Shown piece by piece: positions 46,396-59,700 of a stretch of DNA of 60,000 bases. The stretch spans positions 25,272,162-25,332,161 of the forward strand of contig OU612067.1 of the NCBI GenBank assembly GCA_914767715.1. Reading direction: 5' to 3'. The notes under the pieces are model-generated. The model was not told the DNA's origin. It saw nothing but the letters and a program-made list of their open reading frames with translations, and searched no databases. The DNA comes from Membranipora membranacea (taxonomy: Eukaryota > Bryozoa > Gymnolaemata > Cheilostomatida > Membraniporidae). Every line of letters starts with the position of its first letter. Position 1 is the stretch's first letter. The translations under genes and the position numbers were made by a program.

Positions 46396-49300
46396 AACTC
46401 TACCTGGAGAAGATCCCCGGATTCACCCAGATGGTCCCAAGTCCGTGTAAAAGAGGAGGGTTGTGTCTGGGTCAACTACCCATTCACATAAAAAAACCCA
46501 GTTACAGAAACAGAATCGAATAATCTTACCCAAAATAGTTACGGAGGGCGCAGAAAAAGAAAATTCCAGCCTCGAGAAGGCTACATGACCGGCAGGGACC
46601 AAACCCCTCGGGAAGTTTCTGTTGTGAATTTGGATAGGAGTACATTTCTGCTGGCCCCGCGACAACTACTACGTGTTGGTGCCTGGAATGTCAGGACCAT
46701 GTATGCGGACGGGCGCACCGAGCAGGTGGCGAGAGAGTTCCGACGAATGAAACTGGAGCTTCTGGGTATAAGTGGGAGCAGATGGACGAGAGAAGGAGAG
46801 GAGAGATTGGAGACTGGAGAAATAGTGTTTTACTCGGGAAGGCAAGATAATCAGCACCATCAGGGTACGGCTTTGATGTTGACCTTGAAGGCGAGAAAGA
46901 GCTTGATTGATTGGAAGCCAATCAATCCACGACTGATGACAGCTAGATTCGAGGGAGAATGCACCAACCTAAGTGTCATTGTTTGTTATGCCCCGACCAA
47001 CGAGGCAGAGGATGAGAAAAAGGATGAGTTCTATATGTCCCTACAGAAGGCTCAAGATGAGGTCCCCAGACATGATATGCTTCTCGTTCTGGGAGATCTC
47101 AACGCACAAGTTGGAACGGTCAACATAGGGATGGAGGATACTTTAGGGCAGCATGGAGTTGGGGCGGCGAACGATAATGGAGAGAGGCTTATACAGTTTG
47201 GAAGAATAAATGGCATGGTGATTGGGGGTTCTATTTTCCCTCACAAAGATATACACAAGTTAACGTGGCGTTCCCCTCGCGGACAGCTTACTCAGATAGA
47301 CCATTTGCTGATAAACAGGAAGTGGAGGAGATCCCTGCATGATGTGTGAGTGATGCGATCTGCAGATGTGTACAGCGATCATTATCTGATCCTTGGAAAA
47401 GTGTGACTCAAACTAGCCGGAAAGTGTAAAGCGCCGAGTCTAAAGGCTAAATGGAATCGCAATCTACTTAAACTGACGAAGATAAAAGAGAGGTTCACAG
47501 CAGCAATGGAGAATAAGTTCAGTCAACTTCAGGAATTACCGGAAGATACCCCTGTTAGTGAAAGATGGACGAAGATCAAGGAAGCATACCATGATGTTGG
47601 AGAAGAGATAGTAGGAAGAGAAAAGCACAGGGAACCTGCACACTGGATGTCAGAAAGATCATGGGAGTTGATAGAACGAAGACAGAAAGCAAGGCGTAAA
47701 GTCTTGGGCACTCATTCAAGACGCGTAGCAGCACGCCTAGAAGAAGAGTACAAAGAGTTTGCGAAGTTAGTCAAAAAGAGCGTGCGGAAGGACAAGAGGG
47801 ACAACATCGAAGATATGGCAGGAGCTGCACAAGAAGCTGCTGACATGGGTCAGATGAAGGCAGTGTACGATATCACGAGAGAGCTGAGCGGAATGAGGCG
47901 GAAATCAACTGCTAGACTCAAGGACAAGAATGGTCAAATAGTTGTTGACCCCAAAGAACAAGCAAAGATCTGGACAGCGCACTTTCAAGAAGTTCTTAAT
48001 CAAGCAGAGCCTGAGGACCCCTTGGATATACCCAGCACAGGTACGGATTTGGAGATAGATGATGATCCACCTAGTCTTTCGGAGATTGAAGAGATTATCA
48101 AAGCCTCGCGCAATGGTAAAGCGCCAGGAATTGATGAGCTACCTGCAGAGTTTTTATGCTGTAACAGTAGCTCATGCGCAGCAGAACTCGAGACATTGTT
48201 CTCGGGTATATGGAGAGAAGAAGACATCCCACAAGACTGGAGGCGCGGCGTGATCATCAAACTGCCCAAGAAAGGAGACCTGAGTAAGACAACAAATTGG
48301 AGGGGTATTACTCTACTACCGTATATCAGTAAAATATTTCTGAAGATTTTACATCACCGAATTGCCGGAGCCCTAGAGGAGAACAGAAGTCTAGATGAAG
48401 AGCAAGCAGGTTTTCGCAGCGGAAGAAGTTGTACTGACCACATATTTACACTGAGGAACATCATAGAACAATGTGAAGAATGGAGGATGCCCCTGTAGGT
48501 CAATTTTATTGATTTCAGGAAAGCTTTTGACAGCATTCATCGGGAGAGCATGTGGAAAGTGATGAAGTTTTATGGTATCCCTGATAAACTCATCACTCTG
48601 ACACGGGTGTTCTACACCGGGTATGCGTGTAAAATGCAAGGCGGAGCAGAGGACGATTACTTCGAAGTAAAATCAGGAGTTAGACAGGGCTGCGTAATCT
48701 CACCTCTGTTATTTATCATGGCTACAGACTTCATAATGAAGCAAGTACAAGCGACACATCGAACTGGACTCCGATGGAATCTTACAACCAAGCTGAATTA
48801 TCTACCTTATGCAGACGATGTCGCGCTATTTTCTACAACACATGGAGGGATGCAAACAGTTACGGACAAGCTCATAACAACAGCGAGTAAAGCGGGATTG
48901 CACATCAATGAACAAAAGACGAAAGTTTTGAGGATTCATCGAGATGGAATGGGCCCTGCATCTAACAACAATTTCACAGTCAGCAACAAGTCACTCGAGT
49001 TTGTAGATAACTTTTTGTATCTTGGTGCGAAAATTGATGCGTCTGGTGGTGCAGCAGCAGATGTCAAGAACCGCATCAACTCTGCAACTACAGCCTTTTA
49101 CAGACTGAACAAGGTGTGGAGATCAAGAAGTATGAGCAACCATCTCAAGTTCAAACTCGAACGTGGTGTCTGTGCTCCTCTATGGATGTGAAACATGGCG
49201 AATGACGAAAGTGGATATGGACAAACTGGAGGTATTTCACATGAACTGCTGCCGTCGGATATTGAAAATATATTGGTGGTCTAAAACTTCCAACTTGGAA

Positions 49301-49617
49301 GTATGTGAACGCAGCAAGCAGAAACCAGTCTCTCAGCACATTGAAGTTAGAAGATGGAGATACCTAGGACACAGCCTAAGGAGGAAGGAATCTCTCCCTC
49401 ACACCAGTCTCGGATGGGCCCCTGAAGGCACCCGAAGGAGAGGGCGACCCAATAAGACTTGGCGAAGAACGGCGCTCAAACAGATGAAGGTACACAACAT
49501 CAAGTCGTGGGCGGAGGCTAGCGAGATGGCTAGAGATCGAGAAAGATGGAAAGGAAAGGAGAAGGCGATTCTGGCGCAATATTCCACTAGGAGTTCTGCA
49601 ACATAAGTCAAGTCAAG
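46396..49617 (+). mobile_element. Non-LTR retrotransposon (LINE) with 11-bp target duplication
   Basis: The insertion is flanked by TATGCCTATTT at 46385-46395 and 49618-49628, while copy 2 of the block has a single uninterrupted site. The 3' end is not poly(A) but a short tandem AGTCA-type repeat (AAGTCAAGTCAAG), as in some RTE-like and related LINEs. The length of 3222 bases, with endonuclease and reverse transcriptase regions in order, suggests a near full-length copy. It inserted after the block was duplicated. Confidence 0.85.
46585..49606 (+). pseudogene. Endonuclease/reverse transcriptase of the LINE, disabled
   Basis: One frame carries an apurinic-type endonuclease (WNVRTMY, GDLNAQVG, QIDHLLIN, then SDHYLI) followed by a reverse transcriptase (GKAPGIDELPAEF, LPKKGDLSKTTNWRGITLL, FIDFRKAFDSIH, GVRQGCVISPLL and the catalytic YADDVALF). 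A C-terminal part has VLLYGCETW. It is broken by TGA at 47347-47349 and 47404-47406, both explicable as CGA to TGA changes, by TAG at 48496-48498, and by a frameshift near 49150 that puts the C-terminal part into another frame up to 49606. The protein would have copied LINE RNA into DNA at a nicked target. The clade is not settled by eye; an RTE-like or related group is likely. Confidence 0.85.
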
Positions 49618-49628
49618 TATGCCTATTT

Positions 49629-50728
49629 GGCATCCGGCGATTGTCCGAGTGCCAATCGAATGCCTATCGGCAACCACCAGATGTCACGCGGAAATCCGGT
49701 AGTGGTTTGATAGGCATCTGGATGGGGTTTTAGCGCAGCATGGTATATGATGCCGAACAGAAGAAGGGTTCGAATTCCCTTACTATTACGGGTAGTCTGA
49801 TGTCTATTTACCCCCTCAACAACTTCACAACAGGGAGTTAGGGACACATGTCCCAAACTCAGCACAAGGACAGACCTGATTATTTAGCAGTCAAACGAAT
49901 TTACATTTGTAATAGAAAATCTGAGTCAATGTCAACTCCTATATTGATAACCAGCGATTTCAGTTTATTATCATTAGGATATATCAGATCCAGTCAAACA
50001 TACAATAAGTGTTATGAGGGAATGTTCACGATCTTGAATAAGTTGCTTTTGCAGTACTTTTAACAATGATGAATTTATCACAATGAAGTATATGGTTCTT
50101 CATATCTCAGTCTTATTGCAGAGTCAGCTCTTTTACCCTGTAGCAATTAGATTTGTGTTTCAAATTGTGAAGTCGATTTATCTAATTCTGAGGGCTGTGA
50201 TTGAGATGTTTATTCAAGAGGTAATTTTACCATGCAGTACTCATCCACGTGGTAGCATGACATTGATAATGATTAGTGAGTTGGAGGTATTTTGCTCAGA
50301 CCACATATTCATTTGATGCCCTATCCACGGTTTTAACTACCTCTACCCCACATACGTGCCAATCTCTCTAAATCTTCGTACTTGGGGACACCTTAAATTA
50401 GATTCAAAGATTTGAATACATATTTCCTTTCATTTGGTTGCATTTAGAGTTGACAAAAGGATAACACTGTTTTCTGCATAATACACAGAAACTATTGAAA
50501 ATAATATAGAACAATTGTAATGAAACAGTTTAGCCATTGAGAATAACATCTTATTAGAGATTTATATTATTGATTGAGCATAAATTTAGAAATGACAATG
50601 TTAATCAGATATTCATCTGAAGAATTCAGGCTCTTAGGAGAATTACAGATTAGTTTAGGGGTTATACATAGACTCATATTGGATATGACACTTAGCAAAA
50701 GTGTAGCAATAAATGTTATATTTTATTT
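49629..50728. repeat. Intergenic spacer, copy 3 (part after the LINE)
   Basis: Collinear with 18123-19195 and 32713-33790. It includes a tRNA-like box with GGGTTCGAATTCCC near 49767-49780 and leads into the 3' exon of gene D. No gene is supported. Confidence 0.6.
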
Positions 50729-53700
50729 TCAAAGCTCTCCTGTACCATACAGCTCATTATCTTCCATCGGGACGGCGCTGACTCCGGCAGCTGCTGCCTG
50801 TGAGGGTCTCTTCTTCTTTGTCTCACTCCTTATGTCACTGTATATGTTAGTGATGTCACTTTCTTGAGCTCTGGAAAAAGTCAGTTTGGAGTTGTCCCAT
50901 TTATGTGCAAGTGGAGAAAATCTTTACACAACAATAGTAACAGCGGTTATGTGAGAAAAGAGTCACCTAGCACTTCATGTTTTGAAAGAATATGAGAAAC
51001 TAGTATACGTGTAATTGTCAACAAGAGCCTTCTTGGAATAAAATATTACACTGCATCCGCTATATGGAGAGTAATCAGAAGATCTTAGATCCCAATAAGA
51101 TGTATAAGTTGATGTGTCACACCGACTTTACAAGCTGGTGTAAATATATTTGGCCATATTCAGAGGCCTTGAGCTGTAAGCAGTGACAATGATTTGATAA
51201 TACAATACTCATATCATTAACTTGAGTTGCAGCTCGTAACTTTGCCGCCATCCTGTATTGTCAGCAAACTCACTATGTTACACAGCGCATTAATTCTTAT
51301 TTCAATTTTTTTCACATTAAAATCACTTACTGGCTGTTGATGGTCTCCCTGTTAGAATACATTACATCATCCTCTGGTAGGTTCGTCACCGTCACTCGCT
51401 TTGGGGTAATCCGGGGTGAGTCATACATGCCCGCACTGTTGTTAGGCGGAACTATGGCTATGTTTGGTTTACTCGTCTCTTCCTGAATGTCAACACTCGC
51501 GTAGTTATCTTCTCCAATAGCTTAGGCAAATAAATAAATGACTATCAGAAGATGTGATATTTTGCATTTACCCCTCTGACTTACAAATATTGTTTCCAGT
51601 CTTTAAGTTATGTGATTTAAATAAGCCCATAATTCTACCAATCATAATTGGGGTGCCCAGAGGACTTGTGTAACAGGATACAGTTTAACAAACACTTTAC
51701 CAAAAGAAATAAGAAACATTTCTACTTCAGTCTAAACAAGGAGTTAGAGACAGTCTTTAACTCTTTGGTCTAAAGCATGGGTGGGCAACCCTTTCTTGAA
51801 AAAAGCCACATTTTACGCCGGCTCAACTCAAAAGGCTGTAACATATCTTTCAGGGATAAAATTGGAACTGAGGTATCAATTTTGGCACTTCCTATTTTGT
51901 AAAAACTAAAACAGATTTATGTCTTAAAACTGCAGTATGTTGCAAAAACCATCAACTCAGCAGAAATACATGTTAATCTAATCTTCTTGAGTTTTGTGAT
52001 TCATTTTACCTCATGATTTGATTGTGTACATGGGTCATCCCCATGTTTCATGTGTATGACAAAGCGCAGGTAGGGTGCGGGAGGGGTGTTGTGGCGCCCT
52101 CCCAGGGGTTAAAGTGTAAATAAAGTTCATTCAGGACTGTTTTGATGGAGAAGGAAGTATTTTTGCAGAGCAAAAAAAATTTTTAATATTTTTCGTGATC
52201 CTGTCAAAGTTTTCACCTTACAGCCCCCGCCCTCTCTCAAAGGAGGGAAATTTTCGCAAATGATTATGAAATGAAGAATTCAATATGGAGATTTCAGCCA
52301 TAATGCAGGAGCACTTGTCACAAAGGGAATTTTTGTCCACAGAGACTGTTTTGCAAAAAAAAAATTACTATAATGTTAGAGAAACTTGTAATTTTAACAT
52401 TCAAAGGTCACTCAGTTATTTAAAGTCAAAAATGCTCAGTTGCAGTTATCTCCTCCTTACTTTTCCAAAAGCTATCTCCTTCCTACAGTTTTTAATTCAG
52501 AATAACCACATTTGGTCACCTGGATCGTTAGTCAATTAGCTAACTATTCATTTATCTTTTTCTGCAAAAAACTCCAAATCTGACAAAAAATCTCCAAGTT
52601 CGTGTTTTTCTGTTTGGGCAGAACTACACTTCGACACGGTAACTCACAGAGATCTGGTTTTTTTTGGAGCATCAGTTCACCACATTATCTAAATGAGCTT
52701 TTGAGGGCATGTTTGAAATATTTTTTTTAAATATTTAAAATTGCGATTTACTTTTTCATTACGGTGTTTATTTTATCCATCAAGTGCAGTGGCAATGTTG
52801 CGCAAGGCAGTGCAAAGAGCCTATATATTTGTAGTTTCTATGCCATTGTGTACAGTTTCAAACAAATTCTAATTGCCTATTATCAAAGGAGTGGAGCAAT
52901 TTACAAATGACAATGGAGATGCTATACTGAACTTAAACAAAAGAATATTTCTGTTGGTTGATATAAGTTTTCAGTATAGATCATGGTGACCCATCAGTCA
53001 CCCATCAAATTCTATCAGAATGACTATAGACCTCAAAATAATTAATATTATTAATATTCCGAAACATGGTTGGATTTGGCTTTTTCAGTGGATAATGTTC
53101 AATGATAGCATTTTCAAACTACACCCAAATGTTTGAGCTTAAATTTTACTCGAATGTCATCACAATATTTTTATTATTGAAACACACTATTGTAACTATG
53201 CTGGATGCGTATAGGATTATGATAACTGTGTGTCTGGAGGGCTCACCCTTAATAACACACATGATATTCTATGTGAAATATTCTGCTGCATTTTCAGTGA
53301 GCTGGTTTCTGTATGTTCGACCTTGGTGTTTCTATCACCATTAAGGAATTGCAGTCCTGAAATAACCATTGACAGCATTCATGTTACAGTTGAATTTGTA
53401 CATTTGTTTAAAAATCGTGCCCTGGGACTGCATCTATACTGCAACAAGTTATAATGTTGTTACTTTTGAGGATTCGGTTAGCCAAACAGGTGGGCTGCCT
53501 CAATAAACAACAAATCTGAGATGGCCTCCAAACAAAATTGGATGCAATTCTTCACGCAGTGCATTGAAACTATCCAAGTACAATTGAGACCTCTGCTGGA
53601 TGAAGATATCAGTTAGAGCAATTACAGACATTGTTTTCTCAGAGTAAATTTTCTAATCCCTCAAGAAAATCTTATTTGTAAACAACCAGTGTATTGCAGT

Positions 53701-56700
53701 CTCTGTGTTTCATTACAGAAAAAGAATTTGTTACTGTTGTGCCTTGTTTATCTTTTCCAAAGGATTTAAAGGCAATGTAATTTTAGAATATCAAAACCTG
53801 AGGATTACCTTTGTGTCTCAAGACTTGTTGCTTCTTATGATATTTATGTATTATAGCATTATTACATCAGATTAAAATTGAAGGTTGAATTAAATCAGAT
53901 GTCTTGTCGCAAGCAACATCCTGGAGCATAGGCGGCAAAATTGGTTGCCTTAGTGGCCAGGCCGCAATATCTGCGCCAGGTTGCTCTCTGTTTGCAGGCA
54001 GGTCGGAGCACACCTGGGTTCCAACCAAAGCCTAGTGCTAGATAATTTGTAATTCCTGCTCAGTCCAAATATATTTTCCAACCAGCATTCCAAGCCCGAA
54101 ACCCCAGTTCTGATACAAAAAATTTAGCCCATATTTAGTGCCCCGTTATTTTATACCAATTTTATTGCATCTAAAATATCATATTATGTTGAATCAATAG
54201 GCTCTAGTGGCTGGCTACTCATATATTTACATTTTTGCAATCGACCATGACACCTTGTCGACATTCACTCTCTTTACTCAACAAAAACATGGTCCATGCT
54301 TCTAAAAAGTCATACAAGGTTGCGATCACTTCACTCTTGGTTAGCCGGGTAAACTTTCTTCCGGGAGTTATTGCACAAACAAGTAGAAGGTGCCCTGGGA
54401 CTGCATTTATACTGCAACAAGTTATAATGTTGTTACTTTTGAGGATTCGGTTAGCCAAACAGGTGGGCTGCCTCAATAAACAACAAATCTGAGATGGCCT
54501 CCAAACAAAATCTGAAGCAATTCTCCACGCGGTGCATTGAAACGATCCAAGTACAATTGAGACCTAAGCTGGATGAAGATATCAGTTAGAGCAATTACAG
54601 ACATTGTTTACTCAGAGTAAATTTTCTAATCCCTCAAGAAAATCTTATTTGTAAACAACCAGTTGTATTGCAGTCTCTGTCTTTCATTACAGGGAAAGAA
54701 TTTGTTACTGTTGTGCCTTGTTTATCTTTTCCAAATGATTTAAAGGCAATGTATTATTAGAATATCAAAACCTGAGGATAACCTTTGTGTCTCAAGAATG
54801 ATTAAAATTGAAGGTTGATTTAAATCAGATGTCTTGTCACAAGCCACATCCCGGAGCATAGGCATTCGTTGCCTCAGTGGCCAGGCCACAATATCTGCGC
54901 CAGGTTGCTCTCTGTTTGCAGGCAGGTCGGAGCACACCTGGGTGCCAACCAAAGCCCAGTAGACGATGGACCGCAGATACATTTGATATGAGGCCCTGTC
55001 GATAAATTTAAGGTTCAATGATTGCACAGACCAAGGGTACATTGTGGCAGCATCATTCAAGGATTGTAATAGTTAATCCTATTGTACAAACTGCCACAAT
55101 ACTGCCTTCCTAGCTATACCCACCGTATCAATTTAGCTAGGATAGTTAGGTGTAATTTAAGCATAAAACTTCATGTCTAATTGTGGAGTTAGGCTGTACA
55201 AAGAGAAATTTTTACGGGAGTGCCTGCATATTCTATTTTTTACTGCAATCAAAAACTTTGAATTCAGTTCATTCTCCAGAACCCTATATTTGTGACAAAT
55301 AGATGAAAGGAGTTTTTGGCATCAAGCTTCCCATAACATTCCCCTTGACGCAAAGCTTGCAGGTACCTTGACCAAGGAGTAAAAAACTCTTTCCTTGACT
55401 ATTGCTAAAACATTTACTCTGAATCCCTTTACTCTGTGAAGCAGTCTATCGACATGCTTAAAACTAAAATGTTTTACACAGATAGATAGATGGGGTGATA
55501 ACTCTATACTGCAAATGAGCCACCAAATTTTAGCAATAAGAGAAGACAACTTCTTAGCCCAACATTTGCCCAAATTGACTTTAATGAACTGAGCACTGTT
55601 TTGTGTTAATTCGAAAGGACAACAACTTGATAAAGTAGTAAGAGTGGCTGGGAAGCTCAGCTACATGCAGAATACAGAATGGCCACTTTTTAGAAAAAAC
55701 ATTTTGAGCTTACAGAGCGCTATGCATACTTGGTTCTCCATATAAAAAAAGGGGAATCAAAATTAATGTATAAAAAGTTTTACAGGCTTAAGGCCGCAAA
55801 ATATTACCCATTAGGCCGCACTGGCAAAAAGGCCGCAGGTTGCCCACAGCTGGTCTAAAGAAATAACACTTCCCAGCAAGCAATACATAATACTTCGCCA
55901 GATACAGGATCACTTGTTGTGGTCATATCAATGTCAAATTCTGTTTCCCAGTACACTTACACAGGTGTTGATCGATCAAATTATGTTTTGAGGATTGGTA
56001 TTGAGAATTACCTAAGGTTTACACTCGCAAATGGTTTTGATCAATATCTTTACAATTGGAGACAGGAAAATGATTACTCTTACCCAGACTGGACATGTTG
56101 ATGAAAGTACCTTGCTCTGTGCCGGATGTGCGTGATTGACTTCGCTGCTCTGAACCTTTACATTTGGTAACACTAGAAGGACATAAAGAAGAACATTCAG
56201 AATTAAAATCAAGGATTAAAGTTTGACTATCTTTTTTTTTATAGTCAAATTATCCACATACCAAATCAGTGGCGGAGATAAGATTACCTATTTATTACAA
56301 ACCCTTAATTTTTATTGGACTCATACATGACAAGTTGGTAGACCCAGAAATCAGGAGGTCTCCGCGTACAAACTCCCAACCCGGAATACCACTCCGCGTA
56401 TCGCAGTGCGGGTGCAATTCAGCCCTCGTTTGTCATATATCTAAGCCAAAACTTGAGCTTGCATATTATGAATCGCTTCATTTTACCTGATTTTACATAC
56501 AAACAGTAATTGTAATAAGCAACTACAGAGGTATATGCACAGTTGAGATAGGAAAACGTAGATTCCCTTGCAAAAAGAAGATCAAAAAATGTTCTGCGTA
56601 AAGGAAGCTCAAAAAAGGGAGATAGGGATTGGGTGGACAAAGACCCTAAAAACTGGGAGCCTCCCTACCAAAAAGGGAGACTTTTCAGGTATGGTTGGAC

Positions 56701-59700
56701 TGTTTACCTGCACTTCTGATTCACAAGTACTCAATCCTCTAGCAAATCTAAAAGGCCAACTGATTTGATAAAATAACCAAAGGCACCGCAAATATGTACG
56801 CTGGTTTAAAAAGGAAAAGCGGGCAAGATATTATAATTGCCTGCCCGTACCTGTCTTTTTTGTTCCTTTGACACAGAAGTATAGCTAGTAATGTAATGAT
56901 GATAATCAGAAGTAAACCTCCACCACCTGCACTGCCGGCTATTATGTATATCATGTTATCTGTTGTTGTCTCATCACTTGTCTGTCCTGCTTGACCCACT
57001 GAACGTGATGAAGTTGAACCAGAAACTGCTGTAACTGATACTGTAATAAAATGGTCGTGAACTGAAATATTTCAAAATTTATGTTACAATTGCCAGAGGA
57101 GACAAGCATTGCATCTGGATTATAATTACTGGACTGGCTCCTACAAGCCATAATGTACCTACTTAACTTACTTGATACTGAAGACATTGCGGGTAATGTA
57201 GATGATGTTGTAGAGCTGCAGGTTGGCACAGGACTTTCCCAGGTTCCATTCAAACAGCGGCGGTGTAAGCTGGTCCCATTGGTACATGTTATATCGAAGG
57301 TGAAGTTATGCGGATTCTCTGATTGTCGAGAGATGTTAGCCATGTTAGGAATATCTGGACAACTTATTACTGTAACAAGGATTGACGAATTGCATTATAA
57401 CTTAATAGTGATAATAAAAATAATGATTTTATTCATACACCACTCAATTTAATCCACAATGGGTAACTTCTAAGCATCATACTACATCATTACCGCCCCG
57501 GTTACTGGGTCCACGCCCTCCTTAGCCATCTCTAGCTATTGAGAACCCAACATCTCATAAGGTGCTGGTGCCCATTCAAACACCCTACCGAACTCGACCA
57601 TAGTGATAGGTCACAACGATGGTTCATGACTGACTCTAGTTGTAGTCTTAAAATAATGAAGAATAAGAAGATTTAACTGATCGACTTCTATATGTCATTT
57701 GCGACACTTACTATACCCTGGAGACCATAACCACTAGATACCTGCACAAAACAGACAGCAATGATTCTTCAAATCAAGTCAGCCATTTGCTATCTGAACC
57801 TTCTAAGATGACCCTGAGACGTAAGAATAAATCAATGCCCTATATGTGAGTTACAACCTGGCGAGGAGCTGTCTTATCAGATGCCCTGAGTTTCACCTCT
57901 CTTTTTAATTCGCTGATTGCAAAATTTGAGCCAGTTGAGTATGGAGAGTAATTATTATTGCGCTGTGCTTAATTTTTGGAGTTTGACCTCCAGTTGCAAG
58001 TTAATTACCTTGTCTCAGCATAAGCAAATGGCAATGACTCATCCTTCGCACAGCGGTAGTTTGCTCCAAGAGTACTTGGTTAATAGCCAGTCAAATATAC
58101 TTCTGCAGCAAGAAAACTTGTTGCTCATGGATATTTATGTAAAAAATTGTTCAAGGTTGAGATAAAAAGATAAATATATAATTTTGTTTACCTTCATACT
58201 TCATTAGAAATCCCGGATAGCCAGCAGAGGATGAGCTGACCTTAAGCTGGAAATGTAGTGTGTTCATATGAGATATGATGTCAAAAATATTGTCAGAAGG
58301 TGTATCTTTTCCTCCCCCACATCCATAAAGAAGAGTGTTTCCGTTGTGAATAGAGAATTGATCATTACTTGTGTCTTCCTTGGTATTTTCTTCCTGACAA
58401 ATCTTGATTTCTACATTTCCAATCACGAAGCTAATGTATTTAATTCTTAGCTTTGTACTTGCAGATGGAATGTTCATCGTTAACTGAAGTGGCTTATTTT
58501 GGTAGTTGTAGTTACTGCCTGCTCCAAAGTTGTAATCCTCATGGCTGATGAGAAAGCCAGTTGCTGTGTCTGTTGTGATATTGAGAGACCCCTCAGACAA
58601 CAGGAAATTGATGTTTCTTGAAACTAAAAACATTATATAAGTAGTATCATCAAAATAGGTAAAACTTTCCTAATCATTATACAATATAATATTGGGAGAT
58701 TAAACGATTATGATTGCATATAATATGGATCTTATTTGAACTGAGTTTCACCAGTGAACAGATTAAGGATCTTATAAGTACACATTTTTGTATTTTGAAA
58801 GCTTTGATTCTGATGGGCTGCTGCCTTTTCTAAAAAGTAAAACCATCATTTTTGTTCAAATTGTTTTTGTTCCCAACGGTTAAGCCCAAACAAAATAGTT
58901 ATATGACTTACTGCAATTTCATGACTTGGTGGAAGTTAAATGAAAGGGTGATCGTAAACATTAAATGAACCGCATGTATTGTCAATTTAGTTTGCCATCT
59001 TGCAATTTCACAAGTTAAAAGTCACCGTCCGATAGGGGAGTTTATGAAAAATAAGAGTTATAAGAAAAGTAGAGTTATGACAATTGTTACCAATTAGTTT
59101 TTGATGACTGCCATCATTGCACTACTGGAGTTCCCTCAAATTATTTTATGGCGCAACACGCTTTGCAGGCAGGCATTGCAGTGCTTTCCCTCCACGTTCA
59201 GTCGCATACATCAACGATGACCTTGTCCTCAACACCAAGGTCATCGGTCACTTTGCCAAAATCAATAGCTCCAAGAATACTCACTAAAGAGTCCTCTTAT
59301 CGTTTCAGTCAACATTAAAACACGCAAGGATAAGCAAGTATGATCAGGACTTTTGCTTACTTGTATATTTTATGGTAAACGCCATCATCTCATTCTGCTG
59401 ATTTTGTAATACAATGTGTACTTTGTCTGATCTCAACATTGTGTCAAGGGTTCCGTAATTGCCTGGCTTAGCACAAGTCGTTTTAAAAACCATTGGTTGT
59501 TCTGTGTGAAGTGAAAAGGGGGCAGCTCTACAACTATCCCCTATAACAGGTATGTTGGGAATGTCAACAAGCCTGATCCAACCAAGATTGGCTGGTAAGT
59601 TGCGTAGTTCAACTCTTGTAGTCCCCATAGTTGTATAATTGTTTGGGTAATTTGGACTTCTTATTTCACCAATTAACTCCAGAGAATTGTTGTATAAGAC

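Larger units (their letters stand above)
46193..49725. mobile_element. Foldback element copy 3, split by a LINE
   Basis: The left arm lies at about 46193-46290; the right arm begins before 46395 and continues from 49618 to 49725. Removing the LINE and one target copy gives a sequence collinear with 32505-32812. Confidence 0.65.

Noticed and set aside
51776-55852. Transposase gene inside the hAT-like element
   Set aside because: Only short frames without recognisable RNase-H or dimerisation motifs were found on either strand.
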